The notes under the pieces are model-generated. The model was not told where the DNA came from. It saw only the letters and a list, made by a program, of their open reading frames with translations, and did not search any database. Shown here piece after piece: positions 7,727-15,653 of a DNA stretch of 29,504 bases. Source of the DNA: JBMNOI01 sp050942995 (GTDB lineage Bacteria; Chloroflexota; Anaerolineae; UBA1429); NCBI GenBank assembly GCA_050942995.1, contig JBMNOI010000038.1, positions 1-29,504 on the forward strand, given 5' to 3'. Made by a program: the position numbers and the translations under genes. Position 1 is the stretch's first letter, and every line of letters begins with the position of its first letter.

Positions 7727-9621
7727 TGCTTGTATGCCCGTCCTGTGGTCAACAAACCAGGGCGCAGTCGCGTTTTTGTCCCAACTGTGGCAGGCCCCTG
7801 GACGGGCGTCTGGCTCCCGGCACGCTGTTAGGTAAGGGCGATTATCGCATCGTGCGCTCGATCTCCAAGGGGGGAATGGGCGCCGTTTACCTGGCCGAGG
7901 ACCGACGCGCATTTGACCGACTCTGTATCGTCAAACAGATGCTCGACTATTACGATCCGACCGACCCGGAGGAGCGACGTCGGGCAGAGGAGCGATTTCA
8001 GGAAGAAGGGCGTACGCTGGCGGCGCTCAGCCATCCCGGCATCCCGCGAATCTATGCCTTTCTATCCGAAAACGGACGCTACTATATCGTGATGGAGTAC
8101 GTCCAGGGGGAGAATCTGGAGAGCTTTGTCACCCATCTGGACGAGACGGGCCGCGTGGTCACCAACAAGCGGCTGCCGAGGGAAGAGGTGGTGCGCTATA
8201 CCATTCAGGCGTGCCGCATTCTAGAGTATCTGCACAATCGACCACGGCCGGTGGTGCATCAGGATATCAAGCCGGCGAACCTGATCCTGGAGAGTCAGCT
8301 CGGTGAGGTGCGTCTGGTGGACTTTGGCACGGCGCGGGCCGAGATCCCGCCCGGCGCCAATCTGGGCGACGGCACCAAGAGCAGCATCTATGGCACCGAC
8401 GGCTATGCGCCGCCGGAACAGTATCGCGGGCAGCCGGTGCCGCGTTCGGACGTGTTCGCTCTGGCGGCGACCGTCTATCATCTGTTGACGGACGATGATC
8501 CGCGGGAGCACCCGTTCAAGTGGCCCAAGCTCAACACGTTGCCCCGAGAGATCGCTGTGGCGCTGGAACGGGCGCTGCGCGAATCGCCCGACCAGCGTAT
8601 CTCGGCCCGTGAGCTGCGTCAGGCGCTGGAGGCGCTCTCGACGCCCAACCGCACGCTGGAGGCGTTTACCTTCCCGGGTGGCACCCAGATCCGTACAGTC
8701 GGATCGTTGCCGGCGCTCGCCGACGAGCACTGGGATGCGGCGCGCTCTTTTCTGTACAAGGGCGATTTCCAGCGCTGGCTTCGGGATATCAACCGACACG
8801 ATCTGGTGCTCACCGCAGATGATATCATCAAGCGCGAGCAGAATCGTGATGCGGGGCTGGAGGCCTTTTTGCATGTGGTGGATCCGGGATTGGCCCACCC
8901 CAAGATCGTGGTCGATCAGCCACATGTGGATCTGGGTGCGGTAGCGCGCGAATCGGCCCTGATCCGCCGTATTACGGTGTTGAACGTATCGCGCGGCTAT
9001 ACCCAGGCGACGATCTCGTCATCGCAACCCTGGCTGGAGGTGTATCCCGAGCGGTTGCACCTGTGGGCGGGGATACCGACCGATGTGCGCATCAACGTGC
9101 ACGCGGAGAATCTGCCCTTCCGCAGCGAACAACGGGGTGTCATCACCGTCAAGGTGGAGGGGCAAGATACCATTGAGGTGCCGGTGACGGCGCGGGTATC
9201 GCTGACCCGCGAGATGTGGCGGCTTACGTGGCGGGCCATTTCGGCGGCGTTGCCCGAAAGCTGGCGAACCTTCCGTTCTGGGTGGCGCACGGTAGCACGC
9301 ACTACGAACTCGATCTCGGCGCCCTTTGTACGGCATTCATGGTTGCTCTGGCTGGTATGGCTGTTGATGGGACTGGCTATCGCCGGAGCGATCTATCTGC
9401 TGCCGCCGGAGAGGGTGGCGCAGGTGCTGCCTCAGCTAACGCCTCAGCTGCCCGAGATATGGCCTGAGGGCGCCGAGATTGTGGCACGCTATGGCTTACC
9501 GGCCATTCTGGGGCCACCGTTTATTGTATCGGTGGTATGGCTTGTCTTTGTGCTGGTCATGCTGGTGGGGGGCGCCGTCTGGGGCGCGCTCCGGGGGGCG
9601 TGGAAGTCTTTTTTCAAGTGA
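7726..9621 (+). CDS. Membrane-anchored zinc-ribbon Ser/Thr kinase with Ig-like domain
   Basis: The 631-residue protein begins with a zinc ribbon (Cys4, 7, 18, 21). A kinase domain (about 38-300) has KGGMGAVYLAED, Lys70, HQDIKPAN (Asp180), VDFG (Asp199) and a PPEQY motif. The Arg of HRD is Gln179, making it a non-RD kinase that may not need activation-loop phosphorylation. Residues about 395-490 form a beta-sandwich, Ig-like region. Two hydrophobic segments near the C-terminus (around HSWLLWLVWLLMG and VVWLVFVLVMLVGG) anchor it in the membrane, probably with the kinase inside. A GTG three bases earlier (7723) is an alternative start; I prefer the ATG because of the TGATG overlap with the FHA gene. 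It is the last gene of the operon. Confidence 0.92.
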   Translation: MLVCPSCGQQTRAQSRFCPNCGRPLDGRLAPGTLLGKGDYRIVRSISKGGMGAVYLAEDRRAFDRLCIVKQMLDYYDPTDPEERRRAEERFQEEGRTLAALSHPGIPRIYAFLSENGRYYIVMEYVQGENLESFVTHLDETGRVVTNKRLPREEVVRYTIQACRILEYLHNRPRPVVHQDIKPANLILESQLGEVRLVDFGTARAEIPPGANLGDGTKSSIYGTDGYAPPEQYRGQPVPRSDVFALAATVYHLLTDDDPREHPFKWPKLNTLPREIAVALERALRESPDQRISARELRQALEALSTPNRTLEAFTFPGGTQIRTVGSLPALADEHWDAARSFLYKGDFQRWLRDINRHDLVLTADDIIKREQNRDAGLEAFLHVVDPGLAHPKIVVDQPHVDLGAVARESALIRRITVLNVSRGYTQATISSSQPWLEVYPERLHLWAGIPTDVRINVHAENLPFRSEQRGVITVKVEGQDTIEVPVTARVSLTREMWRLTWRAISAALPESWRTFRSGWRTVARTTNSISAPFVRHSWLLWLVWLLMGLAIAGAIYLLPPERVAQVLPQLTPQLPEIWPEGAEIVARYGLPAILGPPFIVSVVWLVFVLVMLVGGAVWGALRGAWKSFFK

Positions 9622-9636
9622 CCGGCGGGGATGAAA

Positions 9637-9669
9637 GGGGGGGGCACACATCTGTGTGCCCCCCTTTTT
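9637..9669. terminator. Strong terminator between convergent genes
   Basis: Arms 9639-9650 and 9653-9664 are perfectly complementary (GGGGGGCACACA), followed by TTTTT on the plus strand. It ends the kinase operon. On the minus strand the arm is followed by a shorter T-run, so it may also serve the antiporter gene that ends at 9711. Confidence 0.9.
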
Positions 9670-9710
9670 GTCTGTTTCCAGCCAACCGTTCCACTCGCCG
9701 TTTCCGGTCC

Positions 9711-11213
9711 CTATGTCGTTGATCCGTTCTCTTTTGACGTGTTCTGGCGGGGGTCTGTGGCAGTGATCTGCGCCTGTGCCTGTTCGAAAGAGTTTTGATC
9801 GGACAGGACGAGTAGCGTGTCCTTCGCTTCGAGTATCGTGCCCCCGGATGGCAGCACGAACCGATTTCCTCGGGCGATGAGGATGATGAGAAACTCGTCG
9901 GGCAGGTGCAGCTCGACAATGGGGCGGCCGACGACGGCTGATTGATCTGGGACAACGATCTCTTGCAATTTGCCCGGAAAGCCGTTCGTCGAGAAATACT
10001 CGATGGGGAACGGTCTGCGATCGTCCAACGGCTTGTCAACCTTGAGCCATCTGGCTACCAGCGGGATGGACGTGCCCTGCAGCAGGACCGATGTCAGAAC
10101 GATAAAGAACACGATATGGAAAATGACGTCCGCCTGGGGAATGCCGGCCATCAGAGGATAGGTCCCCAGGATAACCGGCACGGCGCCACGCAGCCCCACC
10201 CATGAGACAAACAGCTTTTCCCGGAGGGAGGAACGGCTGAACGCCATCCCGAGAAAGACGGATACCGGGCGGGCCACCAGCATCAGGGCGGCCGAGATGA
10301 GCAAGCTGCTGCCGGCGATGCCGAGCAGTCTCGACGGAAAGACCAGCAGACCCAGCACCAGGAATACGATGATCTGCATCAGCCAGGCCATGCCGTCGTA
10401 AAAGCGCAACATGCTGCGCCGATGCAGAAAATCCTCCTTGCTCATGACCAGGCCCAGCAGGTAGGCGGCCAGAAAGCCGCTGCCGCGCCCCAGTACGGCC
10501 AATCCGTAGGTGAGCAGCACAAGCGCCAGCATGAGGACGGGGTAGAGCCCCTCGTAGCCGAGCTTGAGTCGGTTCATGATCCCGACGGAGATTCTGGCCA
10601 TCACATAGCCCACCAGGCCCCCCACGATCATCTGGGTGAAGAAAAGCGGGACGATATCCCAGATGGTTGTGCCGGGGATAGTGAGCAACTGGATCATACC
10701 CGTGGTCAAAAAGATGGCCATCGGATCGTTGCTGCCCGATTCCAGCTCCAGCAGAGGGCGCAGGGGCTCTTTGAGGCTGATGCCCTTTGAGCGCAGAATC
10801 GAAAAGACGGCCGCCGCGTCGGTGGACGAAACGATCGAGCCCACCAGCATGCTGTGGAGGATGGGAAGGCCGAACACCAGATGCACAATCAGACCCAGCG
10901 TGACGGCAGTGATCAATACGCCCAAGGTGGCCAGCACCCCGCTCTCACGCAGGACGGGGCGTACGCTTTTCCAGTCGGTGTCCAGGCCGCCGGAGAAGAG
11001 GATCAAGATCAGAGCGACGTCCCCGATGGATTTTGCCAGCGAGTGATTGTCAAAGTAGATGCCTCCCGGGCCGTCGGAACCGGCCAGCATGCCGATCACC
11101 AGAAAAAGTAACAACGCAGGGACCCCATACCGGTCCGATATTTTGCTGGCCAGCACGCTGATCAGTAATAGAATGGCCGCTCCGAGGATATACAGTTCGA
11201 GATTTGTCAGCAC
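9711..11213 (-). CDS. NhaP2/CvrA-type cation/proton antiporter with TrkA-C domain
   Basis: The 500-residue integral membrane protein has about 12 hydrophobic segments over residues 1-390. It shows CPA1 antiporter features: FLVIGMLAG, LILFSGGLDTD, the SSTDAAAVFS motif and ELESGSNDPMA. A soluble C-terminal TrkA-C/RCK-C regulatory domain (about 405-480) follows. It should exchange K+ or Na+ for H+ across the cytoplasmic membrane and contribute to pH and ion balance; NhaP2-like proteins favour K+. The start is a GTG with a weak AGAAG ribosome binding site. The gene stands alone, convergent with the kinase operon across the shared terminator. The family call is firm; the ion preference is inferred. 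Confidence 0.9.
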   Translation of the reverse strand: MLTNLELYILGAAILLLISVLASKISDRYGVPALLLFLVIGMLAGSDGPGGIYFDNHSLAKSIGDVALILILFSGGLDTDWKSVRPVLRESGVLATLGVLITAVTLGLIVHLVFGLPILHSMLVGSIVSSTDAAAVFSILRSKGISLKEPLRPLLELESGSNDPMAIFLTTGMIQLLTIPGTTIWDIVPLFFTQMIVGGLVGYVMARISVGIMNRLKLGYEGLYPVLMLALVLLTYGLAVLGRGSGFLAAYLLGLVMSKEDFLHRRSMLRFYDGMAWLMQIIVFLVLGLLVFPSRLLGIAGSSLLISAALMLVARPVSVFLGMAFSRSSLREKLFVSWVGLRGAVPVILGTYPLMAGIPQADVIFHIVFFIVLTSVLLQGTSIPLVARWLKVDKPLDDRRPFPIEYFSTNGFPGKLQEIVVPDQSAVVGRPIVELHLPDEFLIILIARGNRFVLPSGGTILEAKDTLLVLSDQNSFEQAQAQITATDPRQNTSKENGSTT

Positions 11214-11246
11214 AGTGTGATCTTCTTTCTTTGATTTTTTCTTTCA

Positions 11247-11267
11247 GGGGTATGTCGGAGATACCCC
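11247..11267 (-). other. Hairpin in the antiporter leader
   Basis: A 7-bp inverted repeat (11247-11253 with 11261-11267, GGGGTAT/ATACCCC) lies 34 bp before the GTG start. It is not followed by T residues. The 138-bp gap 11214-11351 holds no other gene, and I found no convincing promoter in it. The hairpin could affect leader stability or mark the end of the preceding unit. Confidence 0.4.
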
Positions 11268-11351
11268 GAGCATGCAGACAGGACGAAGACAAGATCCGCT
11301 GTGCGGCTGGATGAATCCTGTCACGACACCTTACGGTGTGTAGCGAACACC

Positions 11352-12521
11352 TCAGTATAGCATATGCTCCCGGTATACCTCCAGAGCATAGCAATAGCTA
11401 TCATAATGTGTATTGGGTGAGATCGAGTGGTCCGAGCCAAAGACCAGTCGGGCCCCCCGTTCCTTCATGCCGACGATATAATCGGTGACCTCGCGGCGGA
11501 TCAACTCACGATCGTTGCTCTCGAACACGCGGGTATCCAGTCCCCCGATAAAGGCGATGCGGTCGCCATACTGTTCGGCAAAGACGAACGGATCGTTGCC
11601 GACGGCTTTGCGTTCCATCGGGTTCAGCGCGTCGAATCCGGCTTCGATGATGAGGGGCAAAGCCTGAGCGGTCGATCCGCAGGTGTGCAACACCACGGGC
11701 AGATCGTACTCGTGGAAAAAGGCCACCAGCTCCCTATAGTAAGGGAATATGAGCGATTCCAGCAAAGCGGGCGAGGCAAAGAGACCGTTCTTGTACCCCA
11801 GATCCTCATAGATCCAGACGCCGTCGGGCATGCCCACCGCCTCGAACATGTAGGCAAAGTACCGCTTGAAGAAATCGGTATAGACGCGGCAATAGTCGCG
11901 TACCCACGCCGGATCGAGGAGCAGGCTCTCGTACATGGTGACATCGCCCATGCTCTGGCGCATCAGCTCCCAGACGAACATCTGGCCAAAATGCGCCCAT
12001 ACACCGGCTTCTTGCGCCTGATGCAGGGCTTTACGGTTCTCTTCTACCTTGACGCGGGCGGGGTCCCACTCGAGCAGATGAGGGCGATAGTCGCTCTCCC
12101 ATACTGCGCGAGAGGTCATACGAAAGTCGATATGCTCGGGCGTGCCTGACTTGTGCTTCCAGTACTTGAGCGAGGCTCCGGCTCCGTTGCGACGTATCTC
12201 CCATTCATCCGTTTCCTCGACCAGGTCGTTCACATCTCGCAACGGCATAATGTCGAGCCAGGGGCTCACGCCGGCCATATCGTAGCCAAAGTGCTGCCAG
12301 GGAGGAACCGGCTCGACGTATTCCCCGGCGACCTCTACCTCGACGCGTTTGCCATCCTCTCGCCAGCACTCCTCGCCCACCTCTTTGTAGACTGTGTGCA
12401 CAGGGTATCCCTGATGCACCCAGGCGGCCAGGGTATCGCCCCAGGGGCTATCGACCAGCCCGACGCACCCGGCCTTGCGACCGCGAAGCAGATCGTTGAT
12501 CAATTCGCGTGACGTGGTCAT
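11352..12521 (-). CDS. URO-D family protein, probable corrinoid-type methyltransferase relative
   Basis: The 389-residue protein belongs to the uroporphyrinogen decarboxylase superfamily (TIM barrel). It contains VVLHTCGS, where the His-x-Cys pair matches the zinc site of MtaA/MtbA-type methylcobamide methyltransferases rather than HemE, followed by GFDALNPMERK and FIGGLDTRVFE. This suggests methyl transfer between a small thiol or methylated compound and a corrinoid, not haem synthesis; the substrate is unknown. I start at ATG 12521 because AAAGAGG sits six bases upstream, whereas longer frames run into the upstream terminator. The gene appears monocistronic, with a promoter overlapping that terminator. 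No corrinoid protein is encoded nearby. Confidence 0.8.
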   Translation of the reverse strand: MTTSRELINDLLRGRKAGCVGLVDSPWGDTLAAWVHQGYPVHTVYKEVGEECWREDGKRVEVEVAGEYVEPVPPWQHFGYDMAGVSPWLDIMPLRDVNDLVEETDEWEIRRNGAGASLKYWKHKSGTPEHIDFRMTSRAVWESDYRPHLLEWDPARVKVEENRKALHQAQEAGVWAHFGQMFVWELMRQSMGDVTMYESLLLDPAWVRDYCRVYTDFFKRYFAYMFEAVGMPDGVWIYEDLGYKNGLFASPALLESLIFPYYRELVAFFHEYDLPVVLHTCGSTAQALPLIIEAGFDALNPMERKAVGNDPFVFAEQYGDRIAFIGGLDTRVFESNDRELIRREVTDYIVGMKERGARLVFGSDHSISPNTHYDSYCYALEVYREHMLY

Positions 12522-12561
12522 CGGCATCCTCTTTCTGTGACGATTGGGCCCGCGCGGGCGC

Positions 12562-12601
12562 AAAAAAAGAACGAGCTCGTATAGTATACGCGAACTCGTT
12601 C
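12562..12601 (-). terminator. Terminator of the GrpE-like/TPR operon
   Basis: On the minus strand, GAACGAG-TTCG pairs with CGAG-CTCGTTC (12569-12579 with 12591-12601, one mismatch) and is followed by seven T. It lies about 50 bp after the stop of the zinc-ribbon/TPR gene. Confidence 0.85.
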
Positions 12602-12612
12602 ATGAATGGCAA
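12583..12612 (-). promoter_or_regulatory. Putative promoter of the URO-D gene, inside the terminator hairpin
   Basis: On the minus strand, TTGCCA (12607-12612) and TATACT (12583-12588) are 18 bp apart, each one base off consensus. The -10 box is in the loop of the terminator hairpin, and the expected start point is in its second arm, roughly 50 bp before the URO-D start codon. Confidence 0.55.
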
Positions 12613-12651
12613 TAATCGTTCTTGAATCGCTTTAGAATCGTTGCCCGGCGA

Positions 12652-13320
12652 TTACCCTTTGCGCCCTGTGAGTCGGGAGACGAGGATGGCGGCAAAGGTC
12701 GCCATGCCCATGCCGAGCAAGAACGCGCCGGTGGATTGCTTCTCATAGGCCTCGTAGAAGCGTTCGATCTCTTCATCCGAGACGGGAGAGATGGTCAGGG
12801 GCTCCTCGTCTGCCGGTTCCGGGGCGACGGACGTTTCCTGATCGGTGGCGGCTCGTTCGCGGGCCAGCCTGGCCTGGGCGGCCAGCTCCTGGCGCTCCCG
12901 GGCGATGGCCTCTCGCACGACCTCTTGCTCTCTTTCGATCCGCTGTGCCTTGGCCTCTTGCTCGGCCCGCCCAATGGCCTCGCTCAGCGCGACGGTTTCG
13001 CCGTCGTCCTCGGCCAGCTCAAAGGCACGATGGATGGCGGCCTGGGCCCGCTCCCAATCGCCCTGTCGCGCATACACCTTGGCCAGCAATCTGTGGGCGG
13101 GCAAAAAGGTGGGGTTCAGCCGGATGGCGGTGTGCAGACCGGCCTCGGCCACATCCAGGCGATCCTCGCGGGCGGCCGCCAGCGCCTCGTTATAGTGGAT
13201 GGCGTACGCATACTCCAGGCGCAGCAGTGCCGCGAGGTCCTCGTGGCAATCAGGGCATATGGTGGTGTCGGTGGGAACGTTGCCCCCGCAGTATGGACAG
13301 AACAGCGAACGATCGTTCAT
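12652..13320 (-). CDS. Zinc-ribbon/TPR protein with C-terminal membrane anchor
   Basis: The 222-residue protein starts with a zinc ribbon (CPYCG to CPDCH, residues 8-25). About two TPR-like helical repeats (residues 35-105; NPTFLPAHRLLAKVYAR is typical) lead to a charged coiled-coil stretch rich in Glu, Arg and Gln (about 115-165). A single C-terminal transmembrane helix (about 198-217) follows, with a short basic tail. It is therefore a tail-anchored cytosolic protein, likely a scaffold or co-chaperone docking to its operon partner. It lies 44 bp downstream of the GrpE-like gene. The same type of zinc ribbon is found in four of the five proteins of the kinase operon at 2081-9621, which hints at a shared interaction network. 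The exact role is unknown. Confidence 0.8.
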   Translation of the reverse strand: MNDRSLFCPYCGGNVPTDTTICPDCHEDLAALLRLEYAYAIHYNEALAAAREDRLDVAEAGLHTAIRLNPTFLPAHRLLAKVYARQGDWERAQAAIHRAFELAEDDGETVALSEAIGRAEQEAKAQRIEREQEVVREAIARERQELAAQARLARERAATDQETSVAPEPADEEPLTISPVSDEEIERFYEAYEKQSTGAFLLGMGMATFAAILVSRLTGRKG

Positions 13321-13364
13321 GCCTCAGAGCCCTTTCTCCGGAAATGGCACACGAGCCGGCGCCC

Positions 13365-13877
13365 TTAGCCGGCCCGAGACGGGTTTTCGTCCGTCGCCGG
13401 TCGATTCACCACCACCCGCGCCCGTCTCAGCAGGCCATGCGGCCAGGTATAGCCGATCTGCACCTCTCGAAGCACCGTATTCGGCGCGGCGCCGTCGCGC
13501 TGCTCGGTATCGACGACGTCGCTGGTCTCCGGGTCCGGCGGCTTGCCGATGGTGTCGATGGGGGTGACCTGGAGCTGTCGCAACAGATCCAAAAGCGTGC
13601 GGCCGGTGGCGACGACACTGCGCACGACGGCCGCCTCCTGGGCGCTGGTGGTCACGCCGTAACGCTCGATGGTGTTGGTGATATCATCATACAGGGAGAG
13701 CAGGCTGAGCAGTACCGCCTTCATATCCTGGGTGGCCTGTACGCGCTGCTCCTCCAACGATTGCTCAAGGCGACTGACGCGGAAAAACAGATCCCTCATG
13801 GTGGCGGCAGGATCGGCATCCACCGCAGCGGGGGGCACAGGATAAAACTCGTCATCGAACTGGAACTGATCGCTCAT
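13365..13877 (-). CDS. GrpE-like nucleotide exchange factor
   Basis: The 170-residue protein has an N-terminal coiled-coil helix (about 30-75), a helical bundle, and a C-terminal beta-rich part with GrpE-type signatures: VTPIDTIGKPPDPETSD, then NTVLREVQIGYTWPHGLLRRARVVVNRP split over about 140-162. GrpE releases ADP from DnaK/Hsp70 and so drives the chaperone cycle. The sequence is divergent from housekeeping GrpE and no dnaK or dnaJ is in the window, so it may be a second GrpE serving a specialised Hsp70. I start at ATG 13877 because GAGGGA lies upstream; a longer frame would add 14 unlikely residues. It is the first gene of a two-gene operon with a strong promoter. Confidence 0.75.
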   Translation of the reverse strand: MSDQFQFDDEFYPVPPAAVDADPAATMRDLFFRVSRLEQSLEEQRVQATQDMKAVLLSLLSLYDDITNTIERYGVTTSAQEAAVVRSVVATGRTLLDLLRQLQVTPIDTIGKPPDPETSDVVDTEQRDGAAPNTVLREVQIGYTWPHGLLRRARVVVNRPATDENPSRAG

Positions 13878-13965
13878 GGCTTCCCTCACGTGAGCTGGAC
13901 CCATGAGGGGCTGTCCCACACATCTACCGCGCCAGATCCGGGCTATGCGATGTGCCCATTCCGGG

Positions 13966-13992
13966 CAAGAGACGTCCCGACAACGTCTCTTG
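13966..13992. repeat. 10-bp inverted repeat in the grpE-like leader
   Basis: CAAGAGACGT (13966-13975) and ACGTCTCTTG (13983-13992) are perfectly complementary around a 7-nt loop. It lies in the transcribed leader, 26 bp downstream of the -10 box and about 90 bp before the start codon. It could be an operator or an mRNA hairpin; it does not match the CIRCE heat-shock element. Confidence 0.55.
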
Positions 13993-14017
13993 GAACAGCT
14001 CCCGTCAAGACAGGGCT

Positions 14018-14046
14018 ATCATAGATGCCGCAGCAGCAGGTGTCAA
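14018..14046 (-). promoter_or_regulatory. Sigma70-type promoter of the grpE-like operon
   Basis: On the minus strand, TTGACA (14041-14046) and TATGAT (14018-14023) are separated by 17 bp. It is close to perfect consensus and gives a leader of about 135 nt. Confidence 0.8.
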
Positions 14047-14172
14047 GTTTCTCAACGTAAATACGCCGTTTATTCTTGTTTTGAGCCTCGATGGACGGCG
14101 TTGTGCGGATAACGGCTGCTGCACCCTCTTTCTGCGGTGTGCCGGCCTCTCTTTTGATCGCGCTCAAGACCT

Positions 14173-15624
14173 TTATACGCCGTGCCGGGCCTCCAGGGCA
14201 TCGGCATGATGAGCACGACCCGTCTGACGCAGGCGCCGGCAGTATGCCTCCAACTCGCCACGGGTGTGCAGCGGGCCGCCTTCACGGATGACGGTCCACA
14301 TGGGGGCGACATCATGGTCGGCAGTGGACATCATCTCGGCATGCCATCGCTCCAGCAGGGCCAGCCCCTCGTTCACGACATCAGGCCGTTGCGCGGCTAG
14401 GTCGATCAGCTCGTGGGGGTCTTCCTCCACATGATAGAGCATCACCGGCGGGAAATCTTTGAGCCCGTCGTGGTAGGTGCGGATGAGGATCCACGGCCCA
14501 AAGCGCACGGCGCGCTGGCAGGCCCAGGCACACTGGCTCACGATCAGATAATCACGCCCCGTATCGATGCTCTCGCGTAGCGTGGCGGCAAAGCTGACGC
14601 CGTCCCACCTGTCCGGCGCCTGTCCGCCCAGCATCTCGACAAGGGTCGGGGGCAGATCCAGATTGTAATGCAGGCCGGTATCGACGCGTCCACCGGCGAG
14701 ACCGGGCCAGCGGATGATGAGGGGCACGCGCGATGTGATGTGATCGGCGGTCTGGTGGTCGCCATACACGTTCAGCTCGCCCTGATTCTCCCCGTGATCG
14801 GATGAAACGATGATGACGGTCTCATCCAGCACGCCCTGCTCGTCCAGCGCGTTCAGGATCTGGCCGATGTGATCATCCGTATAACGGATGCCGGTGTCAT
14901 AGCCGTCGATCCAGCGACGATAGTCCTCCAGGGTGGCGATATCGTAGGGCAGGCGCGGCCAGCGCGCAGTATCGTTGGGGCCATATCCCCCGACATCTTG
15001 CGCGCTGTGCGGGCCATATCCGGTATAGTCGGCCCTGATCTTGGTTTCGGTGATCCAGTCGGCGATGGGGACGGCCGCGAAGGGGTTGCCATACTCCATC
15101 GGCACGCGATAGGGGGTGTGGGGATCCCACATGTTCACCTGCAGGAACCAGTTATCCTCGCGGCCGTGGCGGCGAATCCAATCGATGGCAACGGGGGCGA
15201 CGTGATCGGCACTTTCCATACCGCCCATGCCGGTATTGTACATCTCGGAAAAGCCTCGATAGAACCACCAGGCCGAGTGACGTTCGGCAAAAGGGCTGAC
15301 GGACACGGTACGCAGTCCTAGGCGGCGCAGCACCTCCATCCAGCTTGCCGTATCGGCCGACTGACGAAAGCCGCGAGAGGGGCCCTCGATGAACGGATCG
15401 GCGGCGCTGCCACCATGATTGACCACCCCGGTGTGAATGCCGAATCGCCCCAAAAAGAGGGCGGCTCGGGAGGGTAGACAGGGCGCGTCGGTGACGTAAT
15501 AGTTATCGCAGCGCAGCCCCTCGGCGGCCAGCCGGTCAATGTTTGGCGATGTGTTGCGGTGATAGCCATAGCACCCGAGGTGATCGGGCCGTAGCGTATC
15601 ACAATCCAGATAAAGGATGCGCAT
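14173..15624 (-). CDS. Type I sulfatase (alkaline-phosphatase superfamily)
   Basis: The 483-residue protein shows the sulfatase signature C-x-P-S-R (Cys49-Arg53), whose Cys would be converted to formylglycine. It also has N-terminal metal-site residues in YLDCDTLRPDHLGC, the DHGENQGE motif and a late HVEEDPHELIDLA segment. It should hydrolyse a sulfate ester, or possibly a phosphonate or phosphate monoester, as some members do. No signal peptide is visible, so it is probably cytosolic and would act on an imported substrate. No formylglycine-generating enzyme is in the window. The ATG is preceded by AAAGGAG. It starts 29 bp after the M50 protease gene and is probably cotranscribed with it. Confidence 0.88.
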   Translation of the reverse strand: MRILYLDCDTLRPDHLGCYGYHRNTSPNIDRLAAEGLRCDNYYVTDAPCLPSRAALFLGRFGIHTGVVNHGGSAADPFIEGPSRGFRQSADTASWMEVLRRLGLRTVSVSPFAERHSAWWFYRGFSEMYNTGMGGMESADHVAPVAIDWIRRHGREDNWFLQVNMWDPHTPYRVPMEYGNPFAAVPIADWITETKIRADYTGYGPHSAQDVGGYGPNDTARWPRLPYDIATLEDYRRWIDGYDTGIRYTDDHIGQILNALDEQGVLDETVIIVSSDHGENQGELNVYGDHQTADHITSRVPLIIRWPGLAGGRVDTGLHYNLDLPPTLVEMLGGQAPDRWDGVSFAATLRESIDTGRDYLIVSQCAWACQRAVRFGPWILIRTYHDGLKDFPPVMLYHVEEDPHELIDLAAQRPDVVNEGLALLERWHAEMMSTADHDVAPMWTVIREGGPLHTRGELEAYCRRLRQTGRAHHADALEARHGV

Positions 15625-15653
15625 GGCGACTCCTTTCGAATGGAGACGTAAGG

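Noticed and set aside
11427..12149. 240-residue plus-strand frame opposite the URO-D gene
   Set aside because: Antisense shadow of a clear family member; no start signal or domain.
11352..12521. Uroporphyrinogen decarboxylase HemE
   Set aside because: The His-x-Cys zinc site and overall divergence point to the methyltransferase-like branch, so hemE was not assigned.
13966..13992. CIRCE heat-shock operator
   Set aside because: The arms do not match the TTAGCACTC/GAGTGCTAA consensus and the loop length differs.
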